A stretch of 64,000 nt of DNA, taken from contig CP137321.1 of assembly GCA_033182465.1 (NCBI GenBank), forward strand, positions 2,728,001 to 2,792,000, in the 5' to 3' direction. This document shows, piece after piece, positions 22,701-34,598 of the stretch (within the stretch, counting starts at the first letter, position 1; each line of letters begins with the position of its first letter). The position numbers were made by a program, and so were the translations under genes. Under the pieces are notes generated by a model. That model saw only the letters and a list, made by a program, of their open reading frames with translations, had not been told where the DNA came from and searched no databases. The stretch comes from Sanghuangporus weigelae (Eukaryota; Basidiomycota; Agaricomycetes; Hymenochaetales; Hymenochaetaceae).

Positions 22701-24791
22701 TCAATGCAAAACATCATCAATACGTTTAATCTCCGACCACGCTTCGCCATCAGCTTCCCAGCTCCTCGCGACCTTGTCACGAAGCACTTGTGCATTGGCA
22801 CGCTTCAACTTCCCATCCTCCCCAGTTGCCTTAGAAAGCACCTCCTTAAACTCGCGTTTGAAAGCATCGAGCGTGCCTTCCGGGCATTTGTTCCCGAGGC
22901 GGTGGATAGGTCTCAAGCCATGCCAAGAACGAGTCTCGAAAAGCTCGTATCCGACCTTTAAAACATCGGAGATGAGAGCAGCATTCACCGGATGGTCTAT
23001 GTCGAACGGCCAGCAGATCCTACAATCTGCCTGTGTCAAGCATATGCTCCTTTGACAGACGACATTTGAAACGTACATTGGAACACCTGCTGTAATCGCC
23101 TCCGTAAACGAGTTGTGTCCACAATGCGTCACGAACCAGCCACACGCCTAAATAATATGCAATCAAGAAGTCGGAATATATCTGAAAGCGGATAAGCAAA
23201 CAAACCTCATGCTTAAAAATGCTCGTCTGTGGAAGCCACTTCGAGATATACCCTAGACCTGATTCCTTTATTTTCGTTTCAATCTCGTCGGGCACTGTCG
23301 CAAATGGACTCGCTCTGGAAAACATCTGTATCACATTTGATGAAAGGAACTTGAAATATCGCCTAAAAGGGACACATACGAATGGAATACCGCTTTCTAT
23401 GAGGACATCTAGAGCAGCCCATATCTTCTCAGGGTGCTTTGTCCACCAAGTGGAACCAAATGACATCTAGAGGACGCTTCGTCAACTGTGTTGAACACGA
23501 TTGCAAGAGACATACATAAATGACGGAGTGAGGACCGTGCTTGTGTAAAGCTGCATTTAGGAAATCGTGCACTTCGTCCGTTACAGCCGGCTTGTCGTTC
23601 TTCGTCGGAATGACGGGATAGTCAAAAGGAGCTGGGCATATTATTGGTTTATCGACTAGCCATTCCTGAATAGCTGCAATTGCCTCCTTCTCGAGAATGG
23701 GCGTTGTATTCATGATCATTCCGTCGCATTCTACGAAAAATCTTCACGTATCCTGACATGATTAGTATTGTACTACAGTCAATTGGAAGGAAGACTGACC
23801 TGTGAGCACGTGCGTTCACGAAAGCGATAGGGAAGTCCATGAATGGCTTTGAAGTGAAACAGCAATCAGTATCTGAGTTGCCCATAACGTCGCGAGGGAT
23901 TTACCTCTTGAGGCGAGAACTCATGGTCATACATTGGCGGAAGACCAGGGATCGTCAATAATTCTCCTTTGACGCGCCTATAAATCTTATCCGGAGAAGT
24001 CAGGCTAGACTCATTATCACATATATGTCTCATACCTTGTCGGCTTCTGCCATAACCGCCTTTTCCTCCTTTTCTGTGATTACTTCTAGTTTCTTTAAGA
24101 GGTCACCATTTCCTCCGAGATTTTCCGGACCCCAGAGGAAGAGAACAGCAGAAGCCGATGTCGATTCCAAGGCAAATATAGGGACCGCTCTACCGGTTTC
24201 CTGTCTTACACCTTGAAAAGCATCGTAGGCGAAGAACTGTGCACGACCACGTCGTCAAGTCGTAAGCATAAGTCCTTATGCAGATATCATTCACCCACAT
24301 CCATTATAACCAGTTGGGGCGGAGGAATCGCGCTGTGATAATCATCACTGGTCGGAGTGGTCTGTACTGTTTGGCTCGTGCAGAGCTTCCTATATCCGTC
24401 CAAGAAGTTCGAAGTCAGCTGAGTAAAATCTATCGGGAGTGTCGAGCTCTCGATGCCAACGACACTAAAGAAATCAAACAGAGAACATTAGTTTCTCGTT
24501 AGCTAAGGACGCTCAATATCATACCAGGCTACCGAATGAGTTCTTTCAAGTCGTCTTCAGAACCGGGAACAAAATCGTTCGATATCTCCTTTCGAGTCTG
24601 ATCGTACAGGAAGAGTGGTGTAAATAGAGTCGCATGTACATTCCTGAAACGAACGATCTTTGTGAGTAGTGTACATGTTGCTTTTGCGTGGCCTATTCCC
24701 ATGAATTGTCAGGTAAGTTATTATGCAGGCGTGTGAGATGCTCACCCCATGCTGCAATTGTTAGGGCCACAACGTGTCCACGGGGAGACAT
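22701..24791 (-). CDS. UDP-glycosyltransferase (GT1 family)
   Basis: Transfers a sugar from a UDP-sugar to small hydrophobic acceptors. The C-terminal exons carry the UGT signature: WLPQTSIFKHE, then (after an intron) THCGHNSFTEAITAGVPM, CWPFDIDHPVNA and a final charged helix. Upstream exons give PHSVIYMSFGSTWW (the intron between VIY and MSFG is removed cleanly). The N-terminal half includes ALESTSASAVLFLWGPEN and VPGSEDDLKELIR. The start MSPRGHVVALTIAAWG (ATG at 24789-24791) is followed immediately by an intron and GHAKATCTLLTKIVRF. This is the usual GHVNP-like beginning of fungal UGTs, with GH after the intron. Intron number is high (eight or more), so exact exon edges are approximate. Acceptor unknown. 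Confidence 0.85.
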
Positions 24792-25523
24792 GACCTGGCC
24801 AAGTAATGCAGAGAGAGGAAAGTACTGGTGTCATTCATCGAGGCTGCGCTGTAAGCCATGTATATGTACTCAGAAGAACAGTCCAAAATAACCCGTATGT
24901 ATGCCTGACTGATGGTATTCTGTACTAGTTCCCACGTACGCGATAGGAACCGCCTATTTGGTTTTCAGTACAAGAAAGAAGCTATTCTTGGCATCAAGGG
25001 AGGTATTAGCAGCCTAGCGAGCCCATTGGATCCGTCTTCGGTGATCCAGAACACCTGAAAAGTTCTTTCAAACTGCTTATCGCGGGAGCATACTAATAGC
25101 TCCGCTTGAGACCGATGGAAGGACACATGGTGACTTGATATGTTTTCTAGTTGACGTTCGTTCACTGTGATGGCCTATGCTTTGTTCGATAGCAGTAAAT
25201 CGGACATCTTGCATCCAATCTCCATATCCATATGTTGGCTGCACCGTGACGTAGATTGTCCCTGCCAAAAAGATGTTCTCGCGTGGATTTTTTGGTTACT
25301 GCCGAATGTCTTATGTAACGCATAAAAATACGACAAAATAAGGCTATACTTCCCATCCCATCCTTTACTATGAAAGACTATCTGGCGCCGTACAGTGCAA
25401 GATAATCCCTGTTTGTCCGGGTGATAATGGTACAAGTATGCAATGTGTAGTTTAGGCCGGAGGAGGAGCAATCAAGCGGTGAGTGAGGCAGGATGAGAAA
25501 AAAATATTTCCAGACAAGAACCA
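24792..25523. other. intergenic, no gene seen
   Basis: Short overlapping frames on the minus strand (24965-25471) have no domain-like sequence. Contains the UGT upstream region and the RFC1 3' flank. Confidence 0.5.
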
Positions 25524-28500
25524 CTATTTCTTCGCTTTGCTTGAGCTTTTGGCAGTACCGATGGCGGATTTCGCTTTGCCTTTGCCCTTGCCCTTGCCCC
25601 CGGAGGCGGCCTTGATAAGCGAATCCTTTGATATGTCCTCTTCTTCGTCCTTCTGTTCTGGTTCTTCGTCCACATCTTCGTCGAGCTGCAGTATCAAATA
25701 TGGAAAGAGCGATAAGTGTAAGGATAATGGACGGTGAATATATGAGAGACGCACGTCGAACGCTTCTTCGAGATCCGGTGCTGGTTCTGCCACGATCTTC
25801 TTAGGAACTTTTCCAAATTCTTGTGCCTTGTGGAAGGGCACGGGATGTTCGGTTGAGTTGTATCTACGATTATTTTGGCAGTGATGTTCAGTCTTCAAAT
25901 TGCTTGAACAATATAAAGGCAAACGTACTTTCTAGTGAACGCCGACTTGGTCGCAGATGAGATCCTCTTGAGCACTACGTCATCCCTATTCTGGTCTACA
26001 CCGAGCTCGACAATAGTATCCCATTCCTCTTTTGAAAGGTAATAGTCATCCATAGTCCCAATGACTTCGTCCACGGCGCTCTGCAACCACAGACATGAAT
26101 CAGACTCATACTTCTCGTGTAGTTTAAAGGAAGACAGGGTGCTTACCACTCCGGCGTCTATAAGCGGTTTAACTATTCGCGGGAAGAGAGCGGGTATGTA
26201 CTGCTGTCGGATCTCCGGCTTGTCTCCTGATACCTTCAACCTCATGCGGATCTGCACGTCACCCAACTGTCTCTTTAATTTGTTTTGCTTCGAGTTCTGG
26301 CCCAACCATCTGGTGATGTTAAAGTCTATCAGTACTGCAACATGGAAAGACCGCGAAATTCACATACTGAGGAAAAGACATCGCATTTTGTCCGCCATAG
26401 CCTAGCCCATTTCCATATAAGATAGAAGCAGGGCGCACGGTTGATGTGACGGCGTGTAATGGCATCAACGACCAGTTTTGTTCAGGTCTGAGAAGGATTA
26501 AATCCAGGAACGTGGAATCCAGCCGAAGTATGAAACTCACCCGTGAATCAACGAATCAACGAGATCCGAGTCTGAAATAGACGAAGCGGCCCTATCCATC
26601 AGCTTCAGATGCTGCAATGTCCTTTCTGGGCCGGAACAGTTTCGTATCCTAGCAGGGTCGGTCTTCAAGTAGTTTTCCTACATTTTCAACAATTTAGTAA
26701 TCGCTCGTCGGATACGATGCATGGCGTCGATTCGATCACCTGAATGAAAAGGGGGACGAAGGAGTGATCATGGAAATAAAGCTCGATCTTATCGCCTAAC
26801 GATTCTCTGGCCGTCGACGAAAACAGATAAGGGCCGAGCATCTTGCTGATGACATTGAACGGTGTCATGATTGAATATTTCTCATTCATTTTCGCTCTGC
26901 AAGAGTGTCAATCATATGCAAGACAGATATCGAGTCAGATCAAACATACAGGTTCTTGCCCTCGTCGAAGTCCATCTCCGAGTTCGACAGCTTCCATGTC
27001 GAAAGCATATTAAGAACCTGTCGAATGTCTGACTGGGCGCCTTGAACTAGTTGGTCAACAACATTGGCAGGGATTTTCATCTTCTCCCTTATTCAAATGT
27101 TAACATGAAATTGACGACAGTGATTACGAACGAGTCGTACTTAAATGCAATGGTCATGACCCGAGAACGAACGGCAGCGGCATCCGGCCTTTACATGAAT
27201 GTCAGGCGAGAACCAAGTCAGATGTATAGGACACACTGACTTTCTGAAGGAAAGGTTGAACGTCGTGTTCAGCAACGGTCTAAGCTTTTGAGCGTTCCGA
27301 TCGTTTGCAATACAGATGATCGGAATCTGATTCAGGTGTGAGCTTTCTGCAATAGTTTAATGAGGCAGAGTATCCACCTTGGTCTTCTTTATCAACGCAT
27401 TCAATGCTCCTACACCACCCCGATCACCCGCAGACATGCCGTCAACTTCGTCCATGATCAGACAAGCCTTATCTGAGATCTCAATCCCAGCTACGTTCAC
27501 TGACTTCGCCTTATCCTGAGGCAACGAGATACATGAGTGATAGTTCTTGACTGAGACTGAGAGATTACTCACACTCCTACCGCTCATCCATCCATCCAAG
27601 GAGGTATTGGTGATATTCGTGCTATTCTGAAGATTTACTGTCAGTCCTGTGGCTCCAAAACCAAGTCAAAGAAGGGGTCGCCGGACCTCCACAAGCTTTT
27701 TACTCCGTGCATCACTTGCGTTGAGCTCGATGGGAGTGAAGCCCACCAACTTTGCACATATGTGCGCACTGGTTGTCTTTCCAATGCCAGGGGGACCGGA
27801 GATTAGTATAGCCCTGAACACGTTCATGCCGTTCTTCCCGGGCTTTTTGAAGTTCGACTTCAAGCTTGAGGGCCTGACCCGTCATTGAGTGATAAATTAA
27901 CAAATCAGTTCGCGAATGAAGACAAACCAATCAAGGAGCCATTGGTGTAACTTCTCCACCTGGCCCTTGTTTCCACAGATCTCCTTCAGTGTCTTAGGCG
28001 CATAACGGACGGTCCACAACTGTGAACTCGTATCAGGCGATAGCTTCGCTCCTGTAGGACTACCACCCGCACTTGCAGCAGCCTTTGCTCTCTCCTTCGC
28101 CTCCTTCCTCTCCATTTTCTCCATCTCCTCCGCAGCCTTGCGCATCTTCTGCTCTTCCTGTTTCATTTTTGCCTTCGTCTTGTCATCCGCGGAATCGCTA
28201 CTCCGCGTCGCAATGAGGTCTAAAAATTCGTCTTCGTTTATCTTTCTTAGCTTGTGCTTCTCAATCGCGGCAAGCTTTGATGGACCTGCGTTGTCTCCAA
28301 CGATGACAAAACTCGTCTTGCTGGAAGGTTGTCCGACGACGCGACCGCCATAACGTTTCGCTAGATCCACAGCTTCATCTCGTGAAAGACTCGATAGTTC
28401 GCCTGTAAAGACGAAAGAAAGACCGGCAAGGCAGTTGGGTTCGCCTTCTGGAATCGGTTTAGATCCTGGAGCCGAAGGCCCAGCCGACCTGGCAGCTTTC

Positions 28501-29377
28501 AAGGCGACCCAACTAGACGAAGCATGAGCGTAAGTAGGTCAGCGAGATGCAGTGAAAGGCATTACTTCGGTTTTGGCTTTGGAGCCAGCATTTCTATTTG
28601 TCTCGACTCTTCTTTTTTGACCTCTCTACTGACTTTGCGCGTCTTAGTACTTGCCGCACTAGGTCTCGACTTGGATTTCCCTTTTCCGGAAGTAGGTTGC
28701 AGATCTTCGTCGCTTGTGTCGTCCGCGAAGAAGTCGTTGTCATCATCCTTTTTGCGGGGCTTAGCAGCGGCAATGCTTGGTCTAGGCTTTGGAGAAGTCC
28801 TTTGTCTTCTCGCAGTCGAAGCGGGCTTTGAAACAGTCGCCTGCTTTTTCTTCGGCCGTTCCTCCTCCTCTTCCTCATCGCTACTGATTATTCTCGTTTT
28901 CACGACACCGTTGCTCTTCCGAGGTGAGGTTGCAGCTTTCTTCTTTGGAGGAGTTCCCAATGGCTTATCATCATCATCCTCGTCACTGCTTAGCAAAACC
29001 GCCTTTCGTTTTGTGGATCCATTCTTTGCATTCGAAGGAGGCTTCTCGTCTACGTCTTCATAGACGAAGTCAGACCAACGTCATACGCACAAGGTAAAGC
29101 CACCCACCAATTTCTATCGGAGCAGTTTTCGTCGATCCCTGTGCGGGAGATTTCGCAGCCTACCAAAGCCAGAGATAGTCAAAATATCCAAGGTATTTAG
29201 ATAGTCACAACATACCTTAGGAGTCGAGGCGAAATGTCGTGACTCCTTTGGCTGAACTTTCTTCTGACTCGTAATTGTGGATGAGCGCCCGCCGGCACCC
29301 CCAAGGAAAGCTCTTATATCCTTCCCTCCGGATTTGTGGTCCTTCGGGCTTGTAGCATGTGTTGCTGTCGGCGACAT
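25524..29377 (-). CDS. RFC1: replication factor C large subunit (clamp loader)
   Basis: Large subunit of the RFC complex that loads PCNA at primer-template junctions. Starts [15 protein letters not shown] at 29377. Domain order: charged N-terminal region with a PIP-like or phospho-rich part ([21 protein letters not shown]); BRCT domain ([33 protein letters not shown]); a coiled Lys/Glu stretch; AAA+ module starting [17 protein letters not shown], Walker A GPPGIGKT, Walker [11 protein letters not shown], the [11 protein letters not shown] segment; then a helical C-terminal clamp-loader domain; and a Lys/Gly-rich tail ([10 protein letters not shown]). All recognised RFC1 elements are present and in order, separated by many introns of about 50-60 nt. 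Two ACGCGT boxes lie upstream (see 29590-29620). The gene diverges from the N-acetyltransferase gene. Confidence 0.93.
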
Positions 29378-29589
29378 GGCGCCGTTGGTCTATTCTTCGC
29401 GTGCAGTCAGTGGCCAATTGTTGGGTGAGTCCCAATAATCAAAAACAATGGCTTCGCTGCAGGATGAGGGACCTTGAGCACACTGGCGAAGTTTCCAATA
29501 AGCTGAGAGAGTGCTCTTCGTCTTCACCTTTGCAGTCACCAACGAGGACGCGGTCGTCGTCGCGTGTCGGGGGTTGCTCCGTGAGCCCG

Positions 29590-29620
29590 ACGCGTTACGC
29601 AATCTCGTTACGAAACGCGT
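29590..29620 (-). promoter_or_regulatory. paired MCB-like sites upstream of RFC1
   Basis: ACGCGT at 29590-29595 and again at 29615-29620 (context aaacgcgtc), about 215-245 bp upstream of the RFC1 start codon. MCB elements bound by MBF control DNA-replication genes at G1/S in yeasts; spacing and gene identity fit. Function inferred, not shown. Confidence 0.5.
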
Positions 29621-30196
29621 CACTGTGCATCACATGATTGATCACGTGCTTAGATACGTCTTCTGGTCAGACTCAAAACTTTGTCGAGTCTGCACATAAT
29701 TTCTCCATGTATAATTTCTCCATGTAGAGAGATAGAAGAAGAGATCTTGCGTTCCTTCTCACGCTATGGTTCTTTTCTTTTCCGTCTGAATCGTCAGAAA
29801 GGTCAGAAGAGACAATTCTTTTCTGATAACTGACAAATCATTCTGATAATGACAATCTAGCACAGCCGTAATACAATTGCCCTGTGCCTCCTGATTCTGA
29901 GTCCTGAAGCCAATTCTCACTGCTGAAACGAGCGCGAGCATCACTAAAGCTTGTGCGTGCCGGGCCCGACTCGGGGCTGGTATGGTCTAAATTCAGCTCA
30001 TCGGACTGATTATTATACCAGAAACCTCCTTTTTCGTCTGTGGTATTCGGCTATCTTTTTCAGGGGCTTCTTTACCTGGCTGCCCGATCCAAATGTCCCA
30101 TGGACTTGCCTCCTGTTTGCACGTCTTGTGAAACGTATATAGCTGCCTTCATCATGATCAAATTTCAGACCTGCTTCCATACCCGGCCCTTAGACG
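29621..30196. other. rest of the divergent RFC1/NAT intergenic region
   Basis: Includes a short direct repeat ataatttctccatgta at about 29696 and 29711. No gene is seen. Confidence 0.5.
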
Positions 30197-31488
30197 ATGA
30201 CCTTCATAGAAAGAACGACTGTAACTGGCACGCTTCGTGGGCGCGCACTCATCCGCAAGCAGCCATCTTTCTACACCGCTGAGCAGGCACTAGCTTACCT
30301 GCTCCGTGTGGGGTGGGTCGAGGGAGACTACACGGTACAGGACATCGTCGAGGGCCGTTTTCCTGCAAACCTAGAGAACCTCGAGATAATAGTGCGACGG
30401 CACTACATATCATTTGCGAATGATACCACACTGATGCATTAGTGAGTCCTCCGTAGAATCGATTATTCTGGTTATTGATTAGACATTGGGTGATGATGAT
30501 AGCTCGGCCGAACATTATCTGGATATCACACCAGAAGCAACGTTCAAGAGGCTCGTCGGGGAACGTAAAGGCGGTACATATTGTTACGGGCATCACACCC
30601 TCATGCTCGGCGTCCTCCGAGCGCTGGGATACAGGTCCGGTCTTAAGCATTCTGCATTTGCACATTGTATCACTTACCATTTCCGTGATCCCGCCGTACT
30701 CCAACTCAATCTTCAGATCGTACTCGGGAATCGCACGTATGAACTTTGGTTTCTTCGTTGGCGGGAAAGAGGCGTATCAGGCGTACGGGCATATGATCCT
30801 CTTCGTGCAGCTTGGAGAGGGGCAAGGGACAGACCCTGCACATACTTGGATTGTCGACTGCGCGCCTGGCCCGCCGTGCCCCACATTGCCGATACCGCTA
30901 AGCGACGATCCTACGAACGTCCTGCAGCACTCCGTTCCGGGCGAGCTCAATAGACTTACTCGCGGGTTCGCAGTAGCTTCAAGTATCCTTCCTCCCGGCC
31001 CCGATGCTCAATATTCTCCAGAACAAGCCGCACAAGTCAACGACGCACATGCGCTCTGGCAGATGGAATACCTGCCACTCGGAAAATCCGAATTCATGGT
31101 TCTATACCAGTTCTCGGAGCAAGAGTTCACGGCGTTGGATTTTAACGTACATCACTACGCCAAGATGTTCAAACCATTCGAGGACATATTCTCTGATGAC
31201 GTCGTTGGTGCAAGGTTCGCACTCTCCGAATCCGCTACCGACAGCGGACTTCCTGTTACAAAGCGTTCTCTCGAGAAGTATACATTGTTCCGGGGTGTCT
31301 TTAAGCGTCGTCTAGGGGACAAACTCCTCGAGAAGATCGTGTGCGAGTCGGAAGAGGACCGGGTCAACGTACTCAGAAACTACTTCGGTATCACCATTGC
31401 AGACAAAGACATTGCGCATATACAGAAGACTGAAGCGCGTTGGGAAAAGAAAAAGGCAACTACTCCTGAAACGGATGAATTACTGTGA
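30197..31488 (+). CDS. arylamine N-acetyltransferase (NAT) family protein
   Basis: Transfers acyl groups from acyl-CoA to arylamines or hydrazines through a Cys-His-Asp triad. Exon 1 (30197-30441) has FPANLENLEIIVRRHYISF and ends TLMH. Exon 2 (from 30483) has YLDITPEATFKRLVGERKGGTYCYGHHTLMLG, with the catalytic-Cys motif. Exon 3 (after acceptor cttcag near 30717) has RSYSGIARMNFG, the His motif GHMILFVQL and the Asp motif TWIVDCAPG, then a C-terminal region to the stop at 31486-31488. In the Cys motif the usual G-x-C-x-E/G-x-N is TYCYGHH. The second junction is clean. The first is not: joining TA (exon 1) to ACA (exon 2) gives TAA, while the family expects MHYT, so one base seems missing. See findings. 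Confidence 0.8.
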
Positions 31489-32369
31489 TAGATTTGTTTT
31501 GTCTGTATTTTAGCTTGCTTCAATTATCTGAACAGAGTTATTCGAGCTCGGCCTCTGGGGCATCGGTGATAGCGGCAGGATGCTCAGCAAATTCCTAAGC
31601 AGAACCCGTGGATGGACTATGTTGCTCATGCATGGGATTCACTCAGGAAAGTGAGATCCCAGAGGGTAATACTACGTACTGTGTACAATGTAAGCCTGAG
31701 CATCGTGTCGAAATTCTCAAATGTCTCTCCTCTTTTACCTTTCCTTGTCTACTCATATGCATAGCCCGGCGCCCTTTCGTACTCATTATTCATTCTGGTT
31801 TACTATTGCACATGTTATGTGGGGAATTTCATACCGTCGCTCCAAAATCTCGCGCCGAATATACAACATGGACATTTCATACAACAGAATAAAGACAAAC
31901 ACCGGCTACACATATTGCATATGTACAGCAAACACCGACACGGCACACACTTTTAGCAAAAGAGCACAACACGGAGCGAAGGAGAAAAGTACCAGAGAAA
32001 GAAAGAAAAAAGTCAGGCAGAGATACAGAATTGGAAGCTGAGCGGACAGATGATACGGATATAGAACAATTTGAGTCTGAGTCTGATTTGTAGTTGGTCA
32101 GCCTTCATAATACTTAGTTAGAATAGAATATATAACTACTAAAACTCAGAATTGCACTCGGGGTAAAACGTGGAGAAAAGGATATGGAAGGATGGTGAAT
32201 GTAATGGGATGAGGAGTGTGGAGCGTTATGAGGACGAGCTGTGACTAGCACAGACAAACGCCCGAAAAAGCGATGTGGTATGTACACAACTTGAACTGTC
32301 CGACCCGACAAGTAGAACAACAACAACAAAAGAAAACAACGCTCCAGTCCAATCCCTCACTCACTCCTT
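31489..32369. other. convergent intergenic region, no gene seen
   Basis: 3' flanks of NAT (+) and the SH3 gene (-). Purine-rich stretch 31975-32050. No conserved frame. Confidence 0.55.
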
Positions 32370-33608
32370 CTAATTCGACTCTCCATCTTCAAGTTCCACA
32401 TCTTCATCGAGCTTCACGGGCTCGAGGTAGCTCTCGGGAACGAGTGCATGGTTGCCGTTATCGTCCTCTGCGACTGCCCAGCCGACACCACCTCCTCGTC
32501 CGACGATCCGTATGACTTGGTCCTCAGCTAATGCCATTTCGGCTGTACCTTCGGGTACAAAGGCGTACATGGCGCGATAGAGACCCGGGAGGAGTGGGAT
32601 ATCTTGGTCCGGGTAGTCCGATAAGTCGGCATCGTCATACGAGTCGGATTGGGCGTCTTGGTAGTCCGAGTCAGCTTCAAACCCGCTAGGAGGATATTCA
32701 TCCTGCGGACTCGACGCGTCGAAGTTCCTCGCGAAGTCACTCGAGGTAGGAATGAAGCCGTCCGTATCCACCGTCGACAGAGTCGCGCGATGTTTCCCAT
32801 TCCCGCTACCGGCAGCGCCTCCTGCGCCGCCACCAAGAGCAAACCCCCAGAGCTTACTCCCAGCCCATCTGAACGCGCCCCAACCCGAATTTCGCCGGGA
32901 GTTATTTCCGTTGTTCATGATGTCCCCGCCACCATATTCTGACGCGGGTCGCGAGCGCCCTGGACGAGCTGCATCAGGCCCTTGGCCGGTATGCCGTAAG
33001 TCGTGCGCAGGAAAAGCAAAATCGCGGATCTTAATCCCGCGGGAACGGCGTTTTGGCGTGCTAGCGGTAGCCGACTCCGTCGCTCCCGCTGTCATCGCTC
33101 CTGCCGTCATTATCACATTCTTCGCATTAGACGGCGCACGCGAGAGCGATAAACTTTCCTTATTGCTATGATTGCCATTGCTGACGTTATTGGCGATATG
33201 TCCTTGTGCACCGGAAGTCCGTCGGGAGACGCTCGGCGAGAGCGGTGCGCGGCGCGAAGAGTTAAGACTTGCGCGACTTGCGCGCTTGGCTCGGGTCTCG
33301 GCGATGCCGCTCGTTCGATCTCGGTCTATCGACGAGGCTAAGGCGATTTGCTCAAGTTGCTTGGAAATTTCGTCGGAAGACATGATGCTTGATCTGGTCT
33401 TGGCAGCAACCATCCCGTTCGTGGTGATGTTGCTGCTTGTTGCTGGCGAAGTTGACGATGTTTTTGTGACAGCGACTGCGGATGCAGGCGTCGTAGCAAC
33501 AGGCGCTGGCGTACTGGCGTTGGAATTATTCTCAGCGCTATCTCGTTGCTGTTTCTTCTTCGAAGTATGAATTGGAAACTTGTTCGCATATTCATGCGCG
33601 CCGGGCAT
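32370..33608 (-). CDS. SH3-domain protein with disordered N-terminus
   Basis: Single open exon of 412 residues starting MPGAHEYANKFPIHTSK. The first 320 residues are Ser/Asn/Thr/Arg-rich with basic patches (PKRRSRGIKIRDFAFP is the most conserved-looking) and a Gly-rich WGAFRWAGSKLWGFALGGG segment. An SH3 domain fills about residues 340-400: LYRAMYAFVPEGTAEMALAED (ALYDY-like), VGWAVAEDD (the conserved Trp) and NHALVPESYLEPV (G-x-x-P-x-x-Y). The SH3 fold binds proline-rich ligands, and similar fungal proteins act in cortical, cell-wall or MAPK-adaptor roles. No firm orthologue is recognised. Confidence 0.85.
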   Translation of the reverse strand: MPGAHEYANKFPIHTSKKKQQRDSAENNSNASTPAPVATTPASAVAVTKTSSTSPATSSNITTNGMVAAKTRSSIMSSDEISKQLEQIALASSIDRDRTSGIAETRAKRASRASLNSSRRAPLSPSVSRRTSGAQGHIANNVSNGNHSNKESLSLSRAPSNAKNVIMTAGAMTAGATESATASTPKRRSRGIKIRDFAFPAHDLRHTGQGPDAARPGRSRPASEYGGGDIMNNGNNSRRNSGWGAFRWAGSKLWGFALGGGAGGAAGSGNGKHRATLSTVDTDGFIPTSSDFARNFDASSPQDEYPPSGFEADSDYQDAQSDSYDDADLSDYPDQDIPLLPGLYRAMYAFVPEGTAEMALAEDQVIRIVGRGGGVGWAVAEDDNGNHALVPESYLEPVKLDEDVELEDGESN

Positions 33609-34216
33609 TGGAGGGGGTATGAAGGACGACGACGGGGATGGGAAGGGTGAAGAAGAGGGTGGCGAGTCGAGTGATAGTGAAAGGTGTGGAAGATCTGGTA
33701 ATTAGATTAGCTAAAGCGAGACGACCAAAAGGGCTGAATTATATTTCGAATATATTTTATGCGCACCTTTGCTTGCCCGCCTGTCACCGTCGTTTTCAGG
33801 TGATGCGAGAACTGCAGCCATTCTGAATTGCACTTAGTCGAGGATTCGACGAGTCGACGTTCTGAACAGACCAAAGAAATCTCCTAGTAGAGATACCTTC
33901 TCCAAGACACTTGCCAGGCACCTAAATGGATATTGATGATACGTTCGCCGGATTCACTTGAGTGCTGTTATCAACTCGTCGTGACAAGTCCCAAGTCGCA
34001 CACCGTCGTCAACAACCAAGCCTATCTGAATTTATACCGTTTGAGATCAAAGCCAGCGCCAAAGCCTAGTGTGGTTGTTGTGGAGGTGGCAGAGGTTGCT
34101 GTTGTCGTTGCCTTGTCCGACGTGGCCGTCGCGACTGCGCTGTGAGCTGGACGCTTTGGTTGTGGTGGTCGAAGCGTGCCGACGCACTTTGAAGGAAAGA
34201 TCACGAGTTTGTCATA
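33609..34216. repeat. intergenic with blocks repeated elsewhere in the DUF6593-like array
   Basis: Bases 33860-33960 (gacgttctgaacagacca...) match 38662-38770, and 33975-34000 (cgtgacaagtcccaa) matches 36948-36962. So the duplicated units of the array extend into this flank. No gene is seen. Confidence 0.55.
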
Positions 34217-34262
34217 GGCCGGCCCTAAATTATTCCCAAATTTTGAATTTTGCCGAGTCTGT
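34217..34262. repeat. GGCCGGCCCTAAATTAT repeat block, copy 1
   Basis: ggccggccctaaattat followed by a 'ttttgaattttgccgag' block. Related blocks occur at 37090-37145 and 38493-38530, each lying 3' of a DUF6593-like gene or relic. It marks the downstream boundary of the repeated unit. Confidence 0.6.
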
Positions 34263-34598
34263 TACTTATGTTGATCGAACCTCTACACTTTGAAAGATTG
34301 GTTCTACGGCGCTGATACGCGCTCCAGGTCTTTATTATGATTATCAGATTAAGGGCAATGGTATTACTGTGGGGTATCGATCTCTGCAATTACGCGAATT
34401 ATCCACTGACTATAATTTACAGTCACAGATTGAGATGTGTGCGAATAAATTTGAATCCATTCACTAGCCAACGCCCAATACATCTCAGCAACCTCCGCCT
34501 CCTCCTCCGCCTCCGCCTCCTCCGCCCACTGCTGCCGCTCCCCCACCTGCAGCCGCGGCTGAGGAGCTGCGGCCTATAGATCCGAAAAGACATTCATG

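Noticed and set aside
28524-29063. Plus-strand open frame opposite RFC1
   Set aside because: Ser/Phe-rich shadow of the acidic and basic RFC1 N-terminus; RFC1 domain evidence is decisive.
29690-29730. Direct repeat ataatttctccatgta
   Set aside because: Only two short adjacent copies, most simply a small tandem duplication.
7020-31488. A biosynthetic gene cluster (P450s, epoxide hydrolase, UGT, NAT)
   Set aside because: No core synthase (PKS, NRPS, terpene cyclase) is present and housekeeping genes (SAMHD1-like, RFC1) are interspersed; proximity alone is weak evidence.
33172-33570. Plus-strand open frame opposite the SH3 gene
   Set aside because: Leu/Ala/Arg-rich shadow of a disordered region, no domain.
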